Source: Myxocyprinus asiaticus (Eukaryota; Chordata; Actinopteri; Cypriniformes; Catostomidae). Taken from it: a DNA stretch of 64,000 nucleotides. Under the pieces are notes generated by a model that was not told the origin of the DNA, did not search any database, and saw only the letters and a program-made list of their open reading frames with translations. The stretch covers positions 22,616,156 through 22,680,155 of the forward strand of contig NC_059348.1 in the NCBI RefSeq assembly GCF_019703515.2, read 5' to 3'. Each line of letters starts with the position of its first letter. The first letter of the stretch is position 1. The position numbers and the translations under genes are program-made. This document shows, piece after piece, positions 1 through 10,708 of the stretch.

Positions 1-960
1 CTCGCAAAGGTGTTGGGTGTTGTTGCCCAGCCTGCTGCTCTGCAAATGTCTGTTAGAGAGGCACCTCTGGCCAGGGCCCAGGAGGCCCCTACACCCCTGG
101 TAGAATGGGCTCGTAGCCCTACCGGGGGCGGCACGTCCTGGGCGTGATATGCCATAGTTATGGCATCAATGAGCCAGTGGGCGATCCTCTGCTCGGAAAC
201 AGTGCTTCCTTTCCGCCGTCCACCAAAACAGATGAAGAGCTGCTCAGAGATCCTAAAGCTCTGCGTGTGATCCAAATAGATGCGTAAAGCATGCACCGGA
301 CACAGCAACATCAGGGCTGGGTCTGCCTCCTCCTGGGGCAGCGCTAGCAGGTTCACCACCTGATCCCTAAAAGGGGTCGTGGGAACCTTGGGCACATAGC
401 CCGGTCGGGGTCTCAGGATCACGTGAGAGTAGCCCGGACCAAACTCCAGGCACGTTTCGCTGACAGAGAACGCAGTCAGGAGGGCAGTCTTCAAGGAGAG
501 TGCCTTAAGCTCAGCTGACTGCATAGGCTCAAAGGGAGCTCTCTGTAGACCCTGAAGAACTACAGAGAGGTCCCATGAGGGAACGAGCCACGGTCTGGAG
601 GGGTTCAGCCTCCTGGTGCCTCTCAGGAACCTGATGACCAGGTCGTGCTTCCCTAAGGGCTTACCGTCCACTGTTGTGGTGTGCTGCTATAGCGGCTACG
701 TACACCTTCAAGGTGGAAGGGGACAGCTGCCCTTCCAACCTCTCCTGCAGGAAGGAAAGCACCGATCTGACTGCACATCTCTGGGGGCCTCCTGTCAGGA
801 GGAACACCACTTAGTGAACAAACACCACTTAATGGCATACAGGCACCTCATAGAGGGGGCCCTAGCCTGAGTGATCGTGTCTACCACCGTGGGTGGTAGA
901 CCGCTTAGGTCTTCCACGTCCTGTCCAGAGGCCAGACATGGAGATTCCAGATGTCTGGTC
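1..960 (-). pseudogene. DIRS-A tyrosine recombinase (broken, runs off window)
   Basis: The recombinase N-terminal part (VEDLSGLPP, LFTKWCSS) is followed by a TGA near 795 and a 1-nt deletion near 787. The core continues to the window edge with YVPKVPTTPFRDQVV, LLCPVHALRIYLD, the HxxR box as HSTR, and DICRAAGWA. Compared with copy C, a 36-nt in-frame deletion near 467 removes the SIKRVGDLQ segment, which holds the presumed first catalytic Arg. The catalytic Tyr (FARFYNL in C and D) would lie just outside the window. This enzyme class joins circular element DNA into the host; that function comes from the family, and this copy looks dead. Confidence 0.85.
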
Positions 961-1015
961 GTGGGTTCCAGATGGTGCCCCGTCCCTGAGAAAGAAGGTC
1001 CTTCCTCAGGAGAAT

Positions 1016-3056
1016 TCACCAGGGGGTGGCTGTCGCGAGGAGCGTGAGGTCCGAGAACCACATCTGGGTGGGCCAGTAGGGTGCTACCAGGACGACCTGC
1101 TTCTCGTCCTCCCTGACCTTGCACAGGGTCTGTGCAAGTAGGCTCACTGGGGAAAACACATATTTGTGCAGTAGAGGGGGCCAGCTGTGTGCCAGCGCGT
1201 CTATACCGAGAGGTGCCTCGGTCAGGGCGTACCAGAGTGGGCAGTGGGAGGTTTCTTGGGAGGCGAACAGGTCTACCTGTGCCAGTCTGAATCGACTCCA
1301 GATCAGCTGGACCACCTGAGGGTGGAGTCTCCACTCTCCCCTGAGGGTAACCTGCCGTGACAGCACGTCTGCTGCAGTATTGATGTCGCCCGGGATGTGA
1401 GTGGCTCGCAGCGATTTGAGGTGCTGCTGACTCCAGAGGAGGAGATGGCGGGCGAGTTGTGACATACAACGGGAGTGCAGACCGCCTTGATGGTTGACAT
1501 ATGCTACCGTTGCCGTGTTGTCTGTCCGAACTAATACGTGCTTGCCCTGGATCAACGGCCGGAACCTCTGCAGGGTGAGCAGAATTGCCCGCAACTCGAG
1601 GCAGTTGATGTGCTAACGCAGCTGCGGGCCCGTCCACAAGCCGGCGGCTGCGTGCCCATTGCAAACGGCGCCCCAGCCCATCTTGGAGGCGTCTGTCGTG
1701 ACCATGATGTGCCTGGAGACCTGCTCTAGGGGAACGCCTGCCCGTAGAAATGCGAGGTCGGTCCAAGGGCTGAAGAGGCAGTGACAGACCGGCGTGATGA
1801 CCACGCGATGTGTCCCATGGCTCCATGCCCATCTCGGGACTCGAGTCTGAAGCCACTGCTGAAGCAGTCTCATATGCGTCAACCCGAGTGGAGTGGCCAC
1901 CGATGATGAAGCCATATGCCCCAGGAGCCTCTGAAAGAGTTTCAGTGGAACCGCTGTTTTCTGTTTGAACGCCTTCAAACAGGTCAGCACCGACTGTGCA
2001 CGCTCGATCGTGAGGCGCGCTGTCAACGAGACTGAGTCCAACTCCAAACCGAGAAAAGAGATGCTCTGAACCGAGAGGAGTTTGCTCTTTTCCCAGTTGA
2101 CCCGAAGCCCTAATCGGCTGAGGTGCGAGAGCACCAGGTCCCTGTGTGCACACAACATGTCCCGAGAGTGAGCTAGGATTAGCCAATCATCGAGATAGTT
2201 GAGAATGCGAATGCCCACCTCCCTTAGCGGGGCAAGAGCTGCCTCTGCGACCTTCGTGAAGATGCGAGGGGACAAGGACAGACCGAAAGGGAGGACCTTG
2301 TACTGATATGCCTGACCCTCAAATGCAAACCACAAGAAGGGTCTGTGTCAAGGTAGAATCGAGACGTGGAAGTACGTGTCCTTCAGGTCTACCGCCGTGA
2401 ACCAATCTTGATGCCGGACGCTCGCCAGAATGCATTTTTGCATCAGCATCTTGAACGGGAGTCTGTGTAAAGCCCAGTTCAGTACTCGCAGGTCCAAGAT
2501 TGGCCACAACCCACTGCCTTTTTTCGGTACAATGAAGTAGGGGCTGTAAAACCCCTTCTTCATCTCGGCTGGAGGGACAGGTTCTATCGCACCCTTCCGT
2601 AGGAGGGTGGCAATCTCCGCGTGCAAGGTAGCAGCATTTTCGTCCTTCACCAAGGTGAAGTGGATACCGCTGAACCTGGGCGGACGCCTGGCGAACTGAA
2701 TCGTGTAGCCGAGTCAGACGGTCCGGATCAGCCATCACGATGGATTGGAAAGCGCAAGCCACGCATCCAAGCTCCGCGCGAGGGGGACCAAAGGGACAAT
2801 CTCGTTGGACGTACCGGCAGGTGGGGCCTCGCGGCGGGGCGGAGCTTGAGGTGCCACACCATGTCGTGGCCATGCTGAGTCTAGGGACATCGAAGCACTT
2901 ACCTGGCTCCTTGTGACCACCCCCGGAACAGCCTGGGACGGGGGAGGAAGAGGCCTGTCCTCGCAACCCGTGGAGACTGTCACATCGGGGGTGGATCTGT
3001 GCCACAGCTGAGCACACAGGGGCGGGGAGACCGCCGCTGGAGCGCCAATCCTGCAA
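1016..3056 (-). pseudogene. DIRS-A reverse transcriptase-RNase H-MT polyprotein (broken)
   Basis: The order is RT (about 2720-1760), RNase H (about 1720-1330) and MT-like domain (about 1310-1030). Visible RT motifs are YFIVPKKG, VDLKDTYFHVSI, YQYKVLPFGLSLSPR and the catalytic YLDDW at 2183-2197. RNase H shows TTDASKMGWG, RTDNTATVAY and HIPGD. The MT-like part shows VDLFAS and VLVAPYWPTQ. The frame is the same from 2653 to 1016 and is interrupted by only two nonsense codons in that span, one CGA-to-TGA at about 2347 and one TGG-to-TAG at about 1613, as judged against copies B and C. A further CGA-to-TGA lies upstream near 2710. The enzyme would copy element RNA into DNA; this copy cannot make it whole. 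Confidence 0.88.
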
Positions 3057-3287
3057 GGATAAAAAGGTTGATGGTGGTCATGATGACGGCCGTGCACACT
3101 GGTTATGTGACCCAGGGAACGAGTAAACCGCTCTTTTGCTGAAATGTTGGGTACCACAGCCACTTGGGCATGCGGTGAAATAAAATGAGAAAGCAACAAA
3201 AGATTCTCTTCCCGGCCCTCCACCGGGGGATGGAGTGGTCTGCTTACCAGCTCCAAGGTGGGTTTCGTCATCCCTGAGTCGCCCGTC

Positions 3288-3842
3288 TCAGGCGGCCGGC
3301 CGTGAGATGGGTAGCGTCTGCTTCCTGCAGTGGGCTCCACGCCGAGGCCGGGCCGAAGGGGCGGGCTGCGACGGAGCCGGTGCAGTCACCGCAGGGGGAC
3401 GCCCTTGGTGATGAGCAGGCGTGGTGCGGGATCTTGAGGCGCGCCGGGGCAGGATATGCCGGATAGCCTCCGTCTGCTGCTTCACCGTTGAGAACTGCTG
3501 GGCAAAGTCGCCGAATAGGCCAACCTGGGAGATAGGGGCAGCAAGGAGCCGTGCCTTGTCGGCCTCACCCATCTCGACCAGGTTGAGCCAAAGGTGGTGC
3601 TCTTGGACCACTAAGGTGGACATCGCCCACCCGAGAGACCGCGGCGTGAACTTCGTCGCCCAGAGAGCGAGGTCGGTCACCGAGCGCAGTTCCTGCATCA
3701 AATCTGGGGCGGAACTACCCTCGTGCAGTTCTTTTAGCGCCTTGGCTTGGTGGACCTGCAGGAGAGCCATGGCATGCAGGGCAGAGGCGGCTTGTCCAGC
3801 AGCACTGTAGGCTTTGGCCGTCAGGGACAACGTGAACCTATT
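3288..3842 (-). pseudogene. gag: DIRS-A gag, C-terminal part
   Basis: This open frame of about 180 codons corresponds to the capsid-like C-terminal half of the DIRS gag protein. It carries the blocks AYSAAGQAASALHAMALLQV and STLVVQEHHLWLNL that recur in copies C and D, then a Pro/Arg/Ala-rich tail ending ISRPAA. The gag product would form the cytoplasmic particle around element RNA; that role is inferred from retroelement biology. The frame is open up to the truncation at 3843, so the apparent Met start is not a real start. The Cys/His-rich N-terminus seen in the other copies is absent. Confidence is high for homology to the other copies and moderate for the functional name. Confidence 0.8.
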
Positions 3843-3843
3843 G

Positions 3844-5327
3844 GCCTAGAGACTGCAATAGCAAGATGTGGAGTAAAAAGGAATTATATTTTGGTCTTTT
3901 CTCACCCAAATCTGATTAGATTGCTTTAGAAGACATTGATTAAACCTCTGGAGTCTTATGGATTGCCTTTATGCTGACTTTATCTCCTTTATGGAGCTTC
4001 AAAGGTCTGGCCACCATTCACTTGCATTGTGTGGACCTACAGAGCAGAAATATTCTTCTAAAAATCTTCTAAAAATCTAAAATGTTTGTGTTCTGCACAA
4101 GAAAGTAGGGTTATACACATCTGGGATGGCATGAGGGTGAGAAAATTATTAGAGAATTTAAATTTTTGGGTGAACCATCCCTTTAAGAAGATCAGCGTCT
4201 TCGGCCGACAGTGAGAACAAAGCAGTTTCTATACACAGCGTTCAACCAAACTTATGTTACAGTTAATGTTGTTTTATTTTGTAAAAACATGATGAAGTGA
4301 AGATGCGCCATCAGTCTCACCATCATATTTGTAGTTTTTTTTTTTTTTTTTCACGTATGACATTTGTAGTTCTGAAGCAAACGGTCAAATTTCTCTTCTG
4401 TCGAGCAAGGGATTGTGGATCCACACTTTGCAAATCTACCGGAAATAGTAGATCATCCAGGCAGCTTTGTGACACTCATTTCCACTATGATTTGGAACAC
4501 CGTAATTCTAACCTCAGATAATGTTTAGGGTCAGGATTGGTATGCAGGGCAATACTGACGGCAGAGGTTAATCATGATATCTTCTCTCATCCAACACCTC
4601 CATGACACACAACCACCGTGCCCACCAGTGGACTCAGTTGCAACTGCAAGATTTGGTGAGAGATTCAGAGAGAACAGTGTAATTTAACGCTGCTCGCAGC
4701 AGGCAAATGTGGAATGAAAATGAATTTGCAATATCCAAGTAGTGTTATTAATACTAGAGTAGCTGGTTCAGAATGAGTTCTTGATTACTCGAGCACATCC
4801 CTACTTTAAATCCTACAAATTGCCAACATGATCACACAGGAATTCGACATGTTGTTTCCGAATGTTCCGGTACCCTGACATCTGCCCCATTATGCTGAAT
4901 TACTGACAAGCGCTAACTCCCATCAGACATCTTTTCATCGGTTCATGAGTGTTTACCTTGCATCAGCAGACCCTGGCTCTCATCCCACGTTAAAACCAGG
5001 AAGTAATCGTGTTTGCATAATCAGTGACGATCACGATTCCATTGTTCCGATTACATTTTTACTCCACTGACAGTTAGGTTTAGGGTTGGTGTTTGGGGAT
5101 AGAGTTGATAAAATAAACATTTATCTTCACTGTATTACATCCTTTACAGCAGGGGAGCTCATAACGTCGATCACAAGACAACCACTGGTCGATCTTGTTA
5201 ATAGGTCAAATGGTAAAGGGAGTAGAGAAACAACTTAAATAAGGACATTTTTAAAGATCACTGTTTATTTTCTCATTTCAGCTCCCATGTGGGTGGATTT
5301 GCAAATGCAGGATGGGAGGAGAAGGCT
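3844..5327. other. AT-rich non-coding DNA with dispersed repeats
   Basis: No supported gene. A dispersed repeat lies at 3931-4188, a T-tract at about 4329-4350, and a TTAGGGTT-like stretch near 5070. The short open frames here have no recognisable protein features. Confidence 0.5.
3931..4188 (+). repeat. Dispersed repeat, copy 1 (pairs with 37262-37493)
   Basis: The sequence from 'aagacattgattaaa' through 'ctggagtcttatgga', 'ccattcacttgcattgtg' and 'cacatctgggatggcat' to 'gggtgaaccatcccttta' recurs in the same orientation at 37262-37493. Such repeats are frequent in cyprinid genomes as I recall, but I cannot name the family. Confidence 0.7.
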
Positions 5328-5476
5328 CATTCATATTTATGAGGAAAGCTCTACCTGATTGATTACATTTACGATAGGGGTAGGGTTATAGTTTCTCCGA
5401 CCAATCAGGTAGCACTTTCTTGATAAATATTACTGGATTGTCCAATCAAATACTGCTTTTCTCATGAATATAAATG
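5328..5476. repeat. MITE-like short inverted-repeat element, copy 1
   Basis: About 150 bp. The ends are imperfect inverted repeats (cattcatatttatgagg... against ...tttctcatgaatataaatg), and there is an internal inverted pair, ctacctgattg / ccaatcaggtag. A diverged copy lies at 53516-53655, which supports a mobile repeat. It has no coding capacity. Confidence 0.55.
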
Positions 5477-7204
5477 ACACTTCCCCTGCCATCTCACCCC
5501 TGTGCACTGTCTGATAGACGGCTTCTTTTTGTGCGCTTTGGCCACTGGGGTAAGTACTGACAGAGTTTAGCTCTACAGTAAGTTAAAAATAGTTCATTTT
5601 TTTAAAAATTCGTCTCAAGCCCCCTGCTTTCTGTTCCATTCCATTGTGCTCCAACTGTTTAAACACAAAAACGCCCTACATGTGAATGCCCCCTAAGAAA
5701 TTAATCTCATCGGGGTCAGGTAAAACTGAAAACACCTAATTATACAGCTTCTTCAAGACGGAATTGTCTACTAGTCATTCCGATAACCTAATGACTAGTC
5801 GTAAAGAGTAGTAACTAATAACCTAATGTTTTTTTGGATGATTTCTGTAATGTTAAATAAATAATATTTTAGACTTGAATAAAACCAGTTTATTTAGATT
5901 TACCACATGAAGCTATTTATTTTTTTCAGTGCTGTTAACAGCCATTTTACCCAAGAACCAAATGTTTGCTGATCAAAATTACATTTGCGAGTTACATGTG
6001 TCCAGCAAACATGACTTTATGAGTTTTGGGAAAGCCTCTCGACACAGAAAAGAGACATTTCCTCCACTCCTTCTGAAGCTACAATACTGGACATTTTTCA
6101 GCATCTGTGCAACAACCCAGTAGGTGCAGGTAGAAAAACAAGCATTGAAGGCAGTTGAGGAGAGGATGGAGAATGGATATGTTTTTCTAGAACTGACAGC
6201 TTAATGTATTTTTATCAAGTTGTGTTGATGGCTGAGGGTGGATACGAGGCTGCATTGACCACAATTGCCAGCCTCACATCGAAACAGAATAAAGTGAATG
6301 ACACTGCACCTGTATTTCAGAGTAATCTTTCAGCCTGCTGTTTGTTTTCCATACACATTGGCCCATGATGTTGCCAATGCATTCAGACAGCTATTATGTG
6401 CTCAGTGTTTATAAAGTGCTCTCCAACAAGGACATTAGGGACTATGAAACATGCTGTAATTACTTATCAGAACAAAAGCCCCAAAGACAGGATAGCTCCT
6501 GGCTGGCTGGGAACTACACAGACATATGGGATCTTATTCAGCGTTATTGCTGCCATCAAGGGCTCATGCTGTTTCTCCATTGCTATTTCAGTATTGAGAG
6601 CTATAATCATAAAAAAAAAAAAAAAAATACTGAGCAGAGTAAAATGGCTTTTTACATCCTACAGACTATAGGGATAGACAAGTTTTTGGAGCTGACATCA
6701 TAAATCCCCCTATATCTAATAATAGAGCTATGACTGAATGCAAGGAGAAAGCAGGCTTATGATCATCAGTGATAAGTTGTTGAAGTGATGTAGAGATTGA
6801 GACTGTTAGACAGGAAAAGAGGAGTGAGGGATCCCATGGAGCCAGAACCATTCTGTGAATCCATAATGATGTGTGTTGTCTAACAAATTATGCATTTATA
6901 AATACAATCTCTTTCCAATTTAAACTTTAGTATTGAACAGCAAACAAAAGATAAAAGGGTCTGAGTGTATATCCCCCTGGTTTATTACAAGGAGGTATAT
7001 AATACCTGGATAAAGCTATCTGTTCGCATTCCAAATAAAACTCAATAGCAGTTGCTCGGCTAGCATACGTCCTACTGGAAGTATGCACTTTAAAATAACC
7101 ATCTTTGCTCACTGGCGTTCAGTTCTGCAGCCATTCATTTATTTATTTATTAATATTTTTGAGCCAGTCACCTGAGCCCTAAATGCTATGTGACTGATCC
7201 AGGG
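5477..7204. other. Non-coding DNA, no supported gene
   Basis: AT-rich sequence with a poly-A tract near 6610-6628. A 112-codon frame at 6365-6703 shows no recognisable domain and runs into the A-tract as Lys codons, so I treat it as chance. The left end of DIRS-B begins at 7205. Confidence 0.45.
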
Positions 7205-7409
7205 TTCCCTATCTGTCACTCACTCGACGTTGTGTCGATGTAGTGACACTAGGGGTCACTCTTGGCAGCCCCAAACACCAATGATCTTTTTTTTAAAAGG
7301 CCAATGAGAATTGGCGAGTGGAATTTGCATGCCACTCCCCCGGACATACGGGTATAAAAGGAGCTGGTATGCAGCCACTCATTCAGATTTTCTCTTCGGA
7401 GCCGAGCGG
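7205..7409 (+). promoter_or_regulatory. DIRS-B left ITR with TATA box
   Basis: The inverted partner is 10265-10489. The shared block begins at acgttgtgtcgatgtagtgac and runs to cattcagatttt. A TATA box (tataaaag) at 7353-7360 lies upstream of the gag start, so the ITR probably acts as the element promoter. The outermost 23 bp are unique to the left end and recur inverted in the ICR. Confidence 0.8.
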
Positions 7410-7468
7410 TTCTATTCATTGAGCTGAATTCATCCGGCGAGTTCATTCACCTCTCTCTGCTGGATTTT

Positions 7469-7864
7469 ATGGCGCATTTCAGCGGCTTCTCCCCCTCTGC
7501 ATCTGTGGTTTGCTACAATCGCTGTCTTACATGTCTGGGCGCTGCCCACGCGAAGACATCGTTCATGACTGGATCATGTCATCGTTGCAAGAACATGACC
7601 ATGGCAACGTTGCGGTCGCGGCTTGCATTTGTAAGAAAGCAAGAAAGAAAGGCTTTGAAGCGCCCCCGAGATGGGCGACCCAGGGGCGAGGAGACCCACT
7701 TCTCTAGAGTTGGCGAACAGACCACTCCATCCCCTGTTGGAGGGCCAGGAGGAGAATCTTTTGTCGCTGCATGCCCCAGAGGCTGCGGTACCCAGAAGTT
7801 TGACAAAAGAGTGGTTTTCTCATTTCCTGGGTCACAGCTCCAGTGTGCATGCCCATCGTCATGA
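7469..7864 (+). pseudogene. gag: DIRS-B gag remnant
   Basis: This 131-codon open frame is a deletion fusion. Its N-terminus MAHFSGF is the leader reading also seen in copy C at 28265. Next come part of the Cys/His segment (CLTCLGAAH, CHRCKN) and MATLRSRLAFVRK. It then jumps directly into sequence that in copy C lies between gag and RT (the PSPVGGPGGES region). The first half of the Cys/His motif and the whole capsid-like region are gone, so I read it as non-functional. The open frame across the deletion is probably chance. Confidence 0.7.
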
Positions 7865-7943
7865 CCACGGTCCACCGTCCCGACCACGGTCCACCGTCCC
7901 GCTTTTGCAGGTATGGCACTCCAGCGGCTGACCCCCCGCCCCT

Positions 7944-9671
7944 GTGCGCCCAGCTGTGGCACAAACACGCCCACACAGGTTTGGGGACAGCTATGGGGAC
8001 AAGGTTCCTCCTCCCCCCCTAGGCCAATCTTATGGTGGGTGGCAGGAGCCAGGTAAGTGCTTTGATGTCCCTGGACTAAGCACGGCCATGGGCTCAAATC
8101 CCTTTGACGTGGCACCTCGAGCTCCGCCCCGCCATGAGGTCCCACCCGCCATTACGTCCAACGTAATCATTCCCTTGGTCCCCCTCACCTGGAGTTTGGG
8201 CGCGTGGCTCACGCTTTCCAACCCGTGGTGATGGCTGTCTCGAACCGTCTGATTCAGCTACGTGATTCAGTTCACTTCACCTCGGTGAAGGGCGAGAATG
8301 CCGCTACCTTGCGTGCGGAGTTCTCTACCCTTCTGCGCAAGGGCACGATAGAGCCTGTCCCTCCAGCCGAGGTGAAGAAAGGGTTCTACAGCCTTTACTT
8401 CATCGTACCAAAGAAAGGCGGTGGGTTGCGACCAATCCTGGACCTGCGAGTACTGAACCGAACTTTGCACAGACTCCCGTTCAAGATGCTGACGCAAAAA
8501 GGCATTCTAGCAAGCGTCCGGCATCAAGATTGGTTCACGCCGGTAGACCTGAAGGACACGTACTTCCACATCTCGGTCTTACCTCGACACACATCCTTCC
8601 TGCGGTTTGCCTTCAAAGACCAGGCGTAGCAGTACAAGGTCCTCCCCTTTGGCCTGTCCCTGTCCCCTCGCATCTTCACGTAGGTCGCAGAGGCAGCCCT
8701 TGCCCCGCTAAGGGAAGTGACCTGGAATTTCTACAGGCAGGAATTCCCCTAGAGCAGGTCTCCAGGTGTGTCGTGGTTACAACAGACACCTCCAAGATGG
8801 GACGGGGCACCGTATGCAACGGCACACAGCTGCCGGCTCTTGGACTGGCCTGCGGCTGTGTTGGCACATCAACTGCCAAGAGTTGTTGGCAGTACTGCTT
8901 GCCCTGCGGAGGTTTCGGCCGTTGATCCAGGGCAAGCACGTGTTGGTCCGGACAGACAACATAGCGACGGTAGCATACATCAACCGCCAATGCGGTCTAC
9001 GCTCCCATTGCATGTCACAACTCGCCCGCCGTCTCCTCCTCTGGAGTCAGCAACGCCTCAAGTCGCTATGAGCCACTCACATCCCGGGCGACCTCAACAC
9101 TGCAGCGGACATGCTGTCACATCAGGTTACCCTCAGGGGAGACTGGAGACTCCACCCTCAGGTGGTCCATCTGATTTGGAGTCGATTCGGTTGTGCACAG
9201 GTAGACCTGTTTGCTTCCCAGGAATCCTCCCACTGCCCGCTTTGGTACACCCTGACCGAGGCACCTCTCAGTATAGACACGTTGGCACACAGCTGGCCCC
9301 CTGGACTACGCAAGTATGCGTTTCCCCTAGTGAGCCTACTTGCACAGACCCTGTGCAAGGTCAGGGAGGACGGGGAGCAGGTCATCCTAGTAGCACCCTA
9401 CTGGCCCACCCAGACATGGTTCTCGGATCTGAGATCCCCCCCCCCGGCAAATTCCCCTGAGGAAAGACCTTCTTTCTCAGGGACGGGGCACCATCTGGCA
9501 CCCGCGACCAGACCTCTGGAATCTCCACGTCTGGCCCTTGGACGTGATGCGGAGGACTTAAGTGGCCTACCGCCTGCGGTGGTAGACACGATCACTCAGG
9601 CTAGGGCTCCCTTTACGAGGCGCCTGTATGCCTTGAAGTGGCATCTGTTCACTAAGTGGTGTTCTTCCTGA
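7944..9671 (+). pseudogene. DIRS-B RT-RNase H-MT-YR N-terminal polyprotein (broken)
   Basis: RT finger and early palm are at about 8240-8629 (YFIVPKKGGG, LRPILDLRVLN, VDLKDTYFHIS), followed by TAG codons at 8626-8629 and near 8683. A deletion near 8720 removes the YLDDW region. RNase H (RTDNIATVAY, HIPGD), the MT-like domain (VDLFAS, ILVAPYWPTQ) and the recombinase N-terminus (EDLSGLPPAVVDTITQ, LFTKWCSS) then follow in one reading frame from 8766 to 9671, broken only by a TGA at 9069-9071 where copy A has CGA. The continuity of MT and YR in one frame suggests a single polyprotein in the ancestor. The TGA ending this frame occupies the same codon as one in copy A. Confidence 0.85.
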
Positions 9672-10105
9672 CACGAAGACCCCCAGAGATGCGCAGTTGG
9701 ATCGGTGCTTTCCTTCCTGCAGGAGAGGTTGGAGGGGCGGCTGTCCCCCTCCAACTTGAAGGTGTATGTAGCCACTATTTTGGGCGGGGTGTGGTCTCTG
9801 CGGTGTCTTCCCCTTGGGAGTGACACCCCCCCCACCGACATAGACACTTAGGGCTCCCAGTAAGTTAACAATTCCACTCTTTTTGGGGATAAAAGGGAAG
9901 GAAAGAGGCCTCAGCTGGGCTAGCCTGTCCACCTATTCGTTGGGCAGTCGACTTGTTCCTGAAGTACTGTTCGATGCTCATAAAGAGCGTTGGGGGAGGT
10001 TACGTGACAGGCTGGTGCGCTGGCTACAAGACACACAGCAGTCTGCCCGTCACACACCGCCACTTCACGTAACAGTGTTCAGTTAGCTGTGGCGTTTTGT
10101 ATAGG

Positions 10106-10217
10106 GACCCCTAGTGTCACTACATCGACACAACGTCGAGTGAGTGACAGATAGGGAATGTCATGGTTACTTTCGTAACCTCCGTTCCCTGATAGAGGGA
10201 ATGAGACGTTGTGTCCC
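10106..10217 (+). other. DIRS-B internal complementary region (ICR)
   Basis: The block first reads as the reverse complement of the left end (cccctagtgtcactacatcg ... gacagatagggaa), then directly as the reverse complement of the right end (tgtcatggttac ... ccgttccctgat ... gagacgttgtgtcc). In DIRS elements this region templates joining of the two ends into a circle. Its presence is the strongest structural proof of the class. Confidence 0.88.
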
Positions 10218-10264
10218 TCTTGCCACAATGCTGAACTAACTGCTGAAATGGCCGGGACCTTATC

Positions 10265-10489
10265 TCGGCTCCTCAACATAAAACCTGAATGAGTGGTTGC
10301 ATACCAGCTCCTTTTATACCCTTATGTCCAGGGGAGTGGCATGCAAATTCCACTCGGCAGTTCTCATTGGCCTTTTAAAAAAAAGATCAGGGGTGTTTGG
10401 GGCTGCCAAGAGTGACCCCTAGTGTCACTACATCGACACAACGTCTCATTCCCTCCATCAGGGAACGGAGGTTATGAAAGTACCATGAC
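10265..10489 (-). promoter_or_regulatory. DIRS-B right ITR with inward TATA box
   Basis: Inverted copy of 7205-7409. It holds a TATA box on the minus strand (cttttata at 10311-10318) pointing back into the element, so antisense transcription is possible. The outer 40 bp differ from the left end and match the second half of the ICR. Confidence 0.8.
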
Positions 10490-10708
10490 GTTACTGCAGT
10501 TTTTAAAGTCAAATTTAAGACTTAAAGAACTGTTTCAGACCTGAACAAATAAAATTAATACTGTATGTTCATACCAGAACAAACCCAAACAATCTCAAAA
10601 TAAATTATATCACAAAATCTTAAACAAGCTGGGACACACATTGTACAAGGCTGCAAAACAGGGTATCTACAAGTGTAAATACTCAAGACATGATTTACAC
10701 TTACAGTT

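Larger units (their letters stand above)
1..3843 (-). mobile_element. DIRS-A: truncated DIRS-type retrotransposon (family 1)
   Basis: Read on the minus strand this is gag C-terminus, RT, RNase H, MT-like domain and tyrosine recombinase, matching copy C (28008-34216) in order. It is cut at both ends: the window starts inside the recombinase, just before the catalytic Tyr, and the 5' part (left ITR, promoter, gag N-terminus) is missing because similarity to copy C stops abruptly near 3843. Tyrosine-recombinase elements make no target duplication, so none is expected. GC content is well above the AT-rich flank that begins at 3844. Confidence 0.9.
7205..10489 (+). mobile_element. DIRS-B: internally deleted DIRS-type element (family 1)
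   Basis: Both ends are present. The left end starts ttccctatctgtcac at 7205, and the right end stops ...gttatgaaagtaccatgac at 10489. The element is 3.3 kb because three blocks are missing relative to copy C: most of gag, the RT palm including YLDDW (junction near 8720), and nearly all of the recombinase (junction near 9776). There is no target duplication, as expected for a YR element. The ITRs and ICR survive, so it resembles a non-autonomous derivative that could have been moved in trans; that is inference. Confidence 0.9.

Noticed and set aside
5050..5100. Telomere-like ttagggtt words
   Set aside because: Only a few imperfect units; common in fish dispersed repeats, so no interstitial telomere call.
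6365..6703. 112-codon plus-strand frame as a possible host gene
   Set aside because: No domain, runs into a poly-A tract read as Lys, and the overlapping frame is equally open.
7579..8145. 188-codon minus-strand frame inside DIRS-B
   Set aside because: Antisense shadow of gag/RT remnants on the plus strand.
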